Part shown: positions 63,343 through 64,000 of the stretch, in pieces
Numbering within the stretch: the stretch's first letter is position 1
Layout: each line of letters starts with the position of its first letter
From: Ornithinibacillus scapharcae TW25
Lineage (GTDB): Bacteria > Bacillota > Bacilli > Bacillales > Amphibacillaceae
NCBI RefSeq assembly: GCF_000190475.1
Contig: NZ_AEWH01000068.1
Coordinates: 1 to 64,000 of the forward strand
DNA length: 64,000 bases
Direction of reading: 5' to 3'
Made by a program: the position numbers and the translations under genes
Notes under the pieces: generated by a model
Databases searched by the model: none
Told to the model about the DNA's origin: nothing
The model's input: the letters and a program-made list of their open reading frames with translations, nothing else

Positions 63343-63650
63343 CAAATAAAAAACCCTTTTCATCCTAGATAAAGGACGAAAAGGGTATTATTTCCGTGGT
63401 ACCACCTTTGTTTACAGGTAAACTTTAATATACCTGTACACTCATTACTTGATATCGGTCATAAACCGGCATACTCCTACTATAACTTTCAGAGTCGCTG
63501 CATCAAGGGCGACCTTCCAAAACGCTCACCTAGAAAACTCCCACCAAATGTTTTCCTCTCTTGTAGGCAACTATTCTGTACTCTTCCCTATCAATTGCTT
63601 ACTATATGATTATTTTCTTATTTTAGCGAATTTCTTTTCTAAAAGCAACT
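63343..63650 (-). promoter_or_regulatory. T-box riboswitch of valS, specifier GUC (Val)
   Basis: Minus strand: T-box AAGGTGGTACCACGG at 63394-63408, followed by a terminator ACCCTTTTCGTCC ... GGATGAAAAGGGT plus T6 (63347-63388). Upstream, stem I has AGTA, AGAGAG and GGTGG in order, and the specifier loop GGAAGGTCGCCCT with codon GTC (63513-63511), paired at its base to AGGG. A TATAAT box at 63651-63656 (complement) may be the promoter; its -35 is not clear. Confidence 0.92.
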
Positions 63651-63747
63651 ATTATATGGATTATTGCACGGATGAGCTTGGTTTATACATATAGTGTATT
63701 ATACAAGGCATGACTTGGTAACAACGAAACACTAAAGAGGTGATTAA

Positions 63748-63936
63748 ATGGCAAGGTATTATCGATATCGTTTACCTCCGTGGGCGAAAAAATGTTTATA
63801 TATCGCAGAACAAGTTACATTACCATTGCTTATCTTCCAGTTACTTCGGACCATATTTATTCCTACTACCTTTGATGTCCTACTTACTCTACTCTTCGCT
63901 GGAATTTTTATTGCCTTCTATTTGAAGTGGATTTAA
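63748..63936 (+). CDS. Small two-helix membrane protein
   Basis: A 62-residue protein of unknown function. The N-terminus is basic (MARYYRYRLPPWAKK), followed by two hydrophobic segments (about 19-37 and 42-60) with a short turn. AGAGGTG lies 5-6 bases before the ATG at 63748, which supports translation; an overlapping frame from 63740 looks like a shadow. It is divergent from the valS leader, and its stop codon overlaps the stop of the minus-strand gene at the window end. Confidence 0.65.
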   Translation: MARYYRYRLPPWAKKCLYIAEQVTLPLLIFQLLRTIFIPTTFDVLLTLLFAGIFIAFYLKWI

Positions 63937-64000
63937 GTCTCACTTCCACTCTCATCGAAAGCAACCATTTCAAATTCCTGTTCCATATATTCTGAGAACT
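63933..64000 (-). CDS. 3' end of a gene running in from the right edge
   Basis: An open frame on the minus strand enters at the window edge and ends with TAA at 63935-63933. The visible codons end ...EYMEQEFEMVAFDESGSET. In B. subtilis the genes upstream of valS are ysxE and spoVID, so it may be one of these, but the piece is too short to identify. It is convergent with the 62-codon membrane protein and the stop codons overlap. Confidence 0.4.
   Translation of the reverse strand, partial: FSEYMEQEFEMVAFDESGSET

Noticed and set aside
63740-63925. Plus-strand frame of 61 codons overlapping the small membrane protein gene
   Set aside because: The frame from 63748 has the ribosome binding site and a coherent two-helix topology; this one is its shadow.

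Overview
The window is chromosomal DNA of a spore-forming member of the Bacillaceae (low-GC Firmicutes). It carries many sporulation genes (sigma-K 3' part, spoIIB, spoIVFA/FB, spo0B, spoVB, safA, a YhcN/YlaJ lipoprotein, an RsfA-type regulator). Three aminoacyl-tRNA synthetase transcription units are preceded by T-box leaders. The gene order follows the Bacillus subtilis mtnN-greA-udk-mltG-alaS-recD2-mnmA-cymR-aspS-hisS-relA-recJ-secDF-tgt-queA-ruvBA-obg-rplU-minCD-mreBCD-folC-valS region. AT-richness and gene content suggest an Oceanobacillus/Virgibacillus/Gracilibacillus-type genus, but the genus cannot be fixed from the sequence alone. Almost everything is on the minus strand.

Layout. 0-0.5 kb: the 3' half of sigK on the plus strand, cut off from its 5' half by foreign sequence at the left edge, as at a skin-type element. 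0.5-9.3 kb (minus): mtnN, yrrS, greA, udk, trmR, mltG, a DUF1292 gene, ruvX, ireB, and T-box-controlled alaS. 9.7-16.9 kb (minus): an AI-2E/PerM-type permease (frameshifted N-terminus), a zinc-ribbon protein, recD2, a TPR protein, the tRNA 2-thiolation pair mnmA/cysteine desulfurase, and cymR. 17.1-22.0 kb: rarA, then an accessory block (RsfA-type regulator, orphan HExxH protein, VOC protein, frameshifted small membrane protein) where B. subtilis has tcdA. 22.2-26.3 kb: a probable 6S RNA gene, aspS, hisS (frameshifted) with a T-box leader, and a 57-codon HTH gene. 26.4-36.3 kb: SH3-amidase, dtd, relA, apt, recJ (frameshifted), a LapA-like gene, secDF, comN. 36.4-38.4 kb (plus): spoVB and a TIGR04086 membrane protein. 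38.5-45.6 kb (minus): yajC, tgt, queA, a DUF2905 gene, ruvB, ruvA, a spore lipoprotein, and a CotS-type kinase-like gene coupled to safA. 45.7-57.4 kb (minus): obg, spo0B, rpmA, prp, rplU with L21 leader, spoIVFB/FA, a gene of unknown function, minDC, mreDCB, radC, spoIIB. 57.5-64 kb: folC, a divergent pair of ATP-grasp (RimK-like) ligase genes, valS with T-box, a 62-codon membrane protein, and the 3' end of one more minus-strand gene.

Functional themes: tRNA charging and modification (alaS, aspS, hisS, valS, dtd, mnmA plus desulfurase, trmR, tgt, queA), DNA repair and recombination (recD2, rarA, recJ, ruvAB, ruvX, radC), cell shape and division (mreBCD, minCD, mltG), stringent response (relA), and sporulation.

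Four reading frames (permease, small membrane protein, hisS, recJ) are broken. In each case the break lies in a homopolymer run that is exactly one base too short. Since hisS should be essential, undercalled homopolymers in the source assembly are the simplest explanation. The most interesting biological items are the sigK junction, the tandem ATP-grasp pair, the hisS-aspS T-box with an overlapping Asp/His specifier, the orphan HExxH protein, and an 88-bp intergenic repeat with a diverged copy elsewhere in the window.
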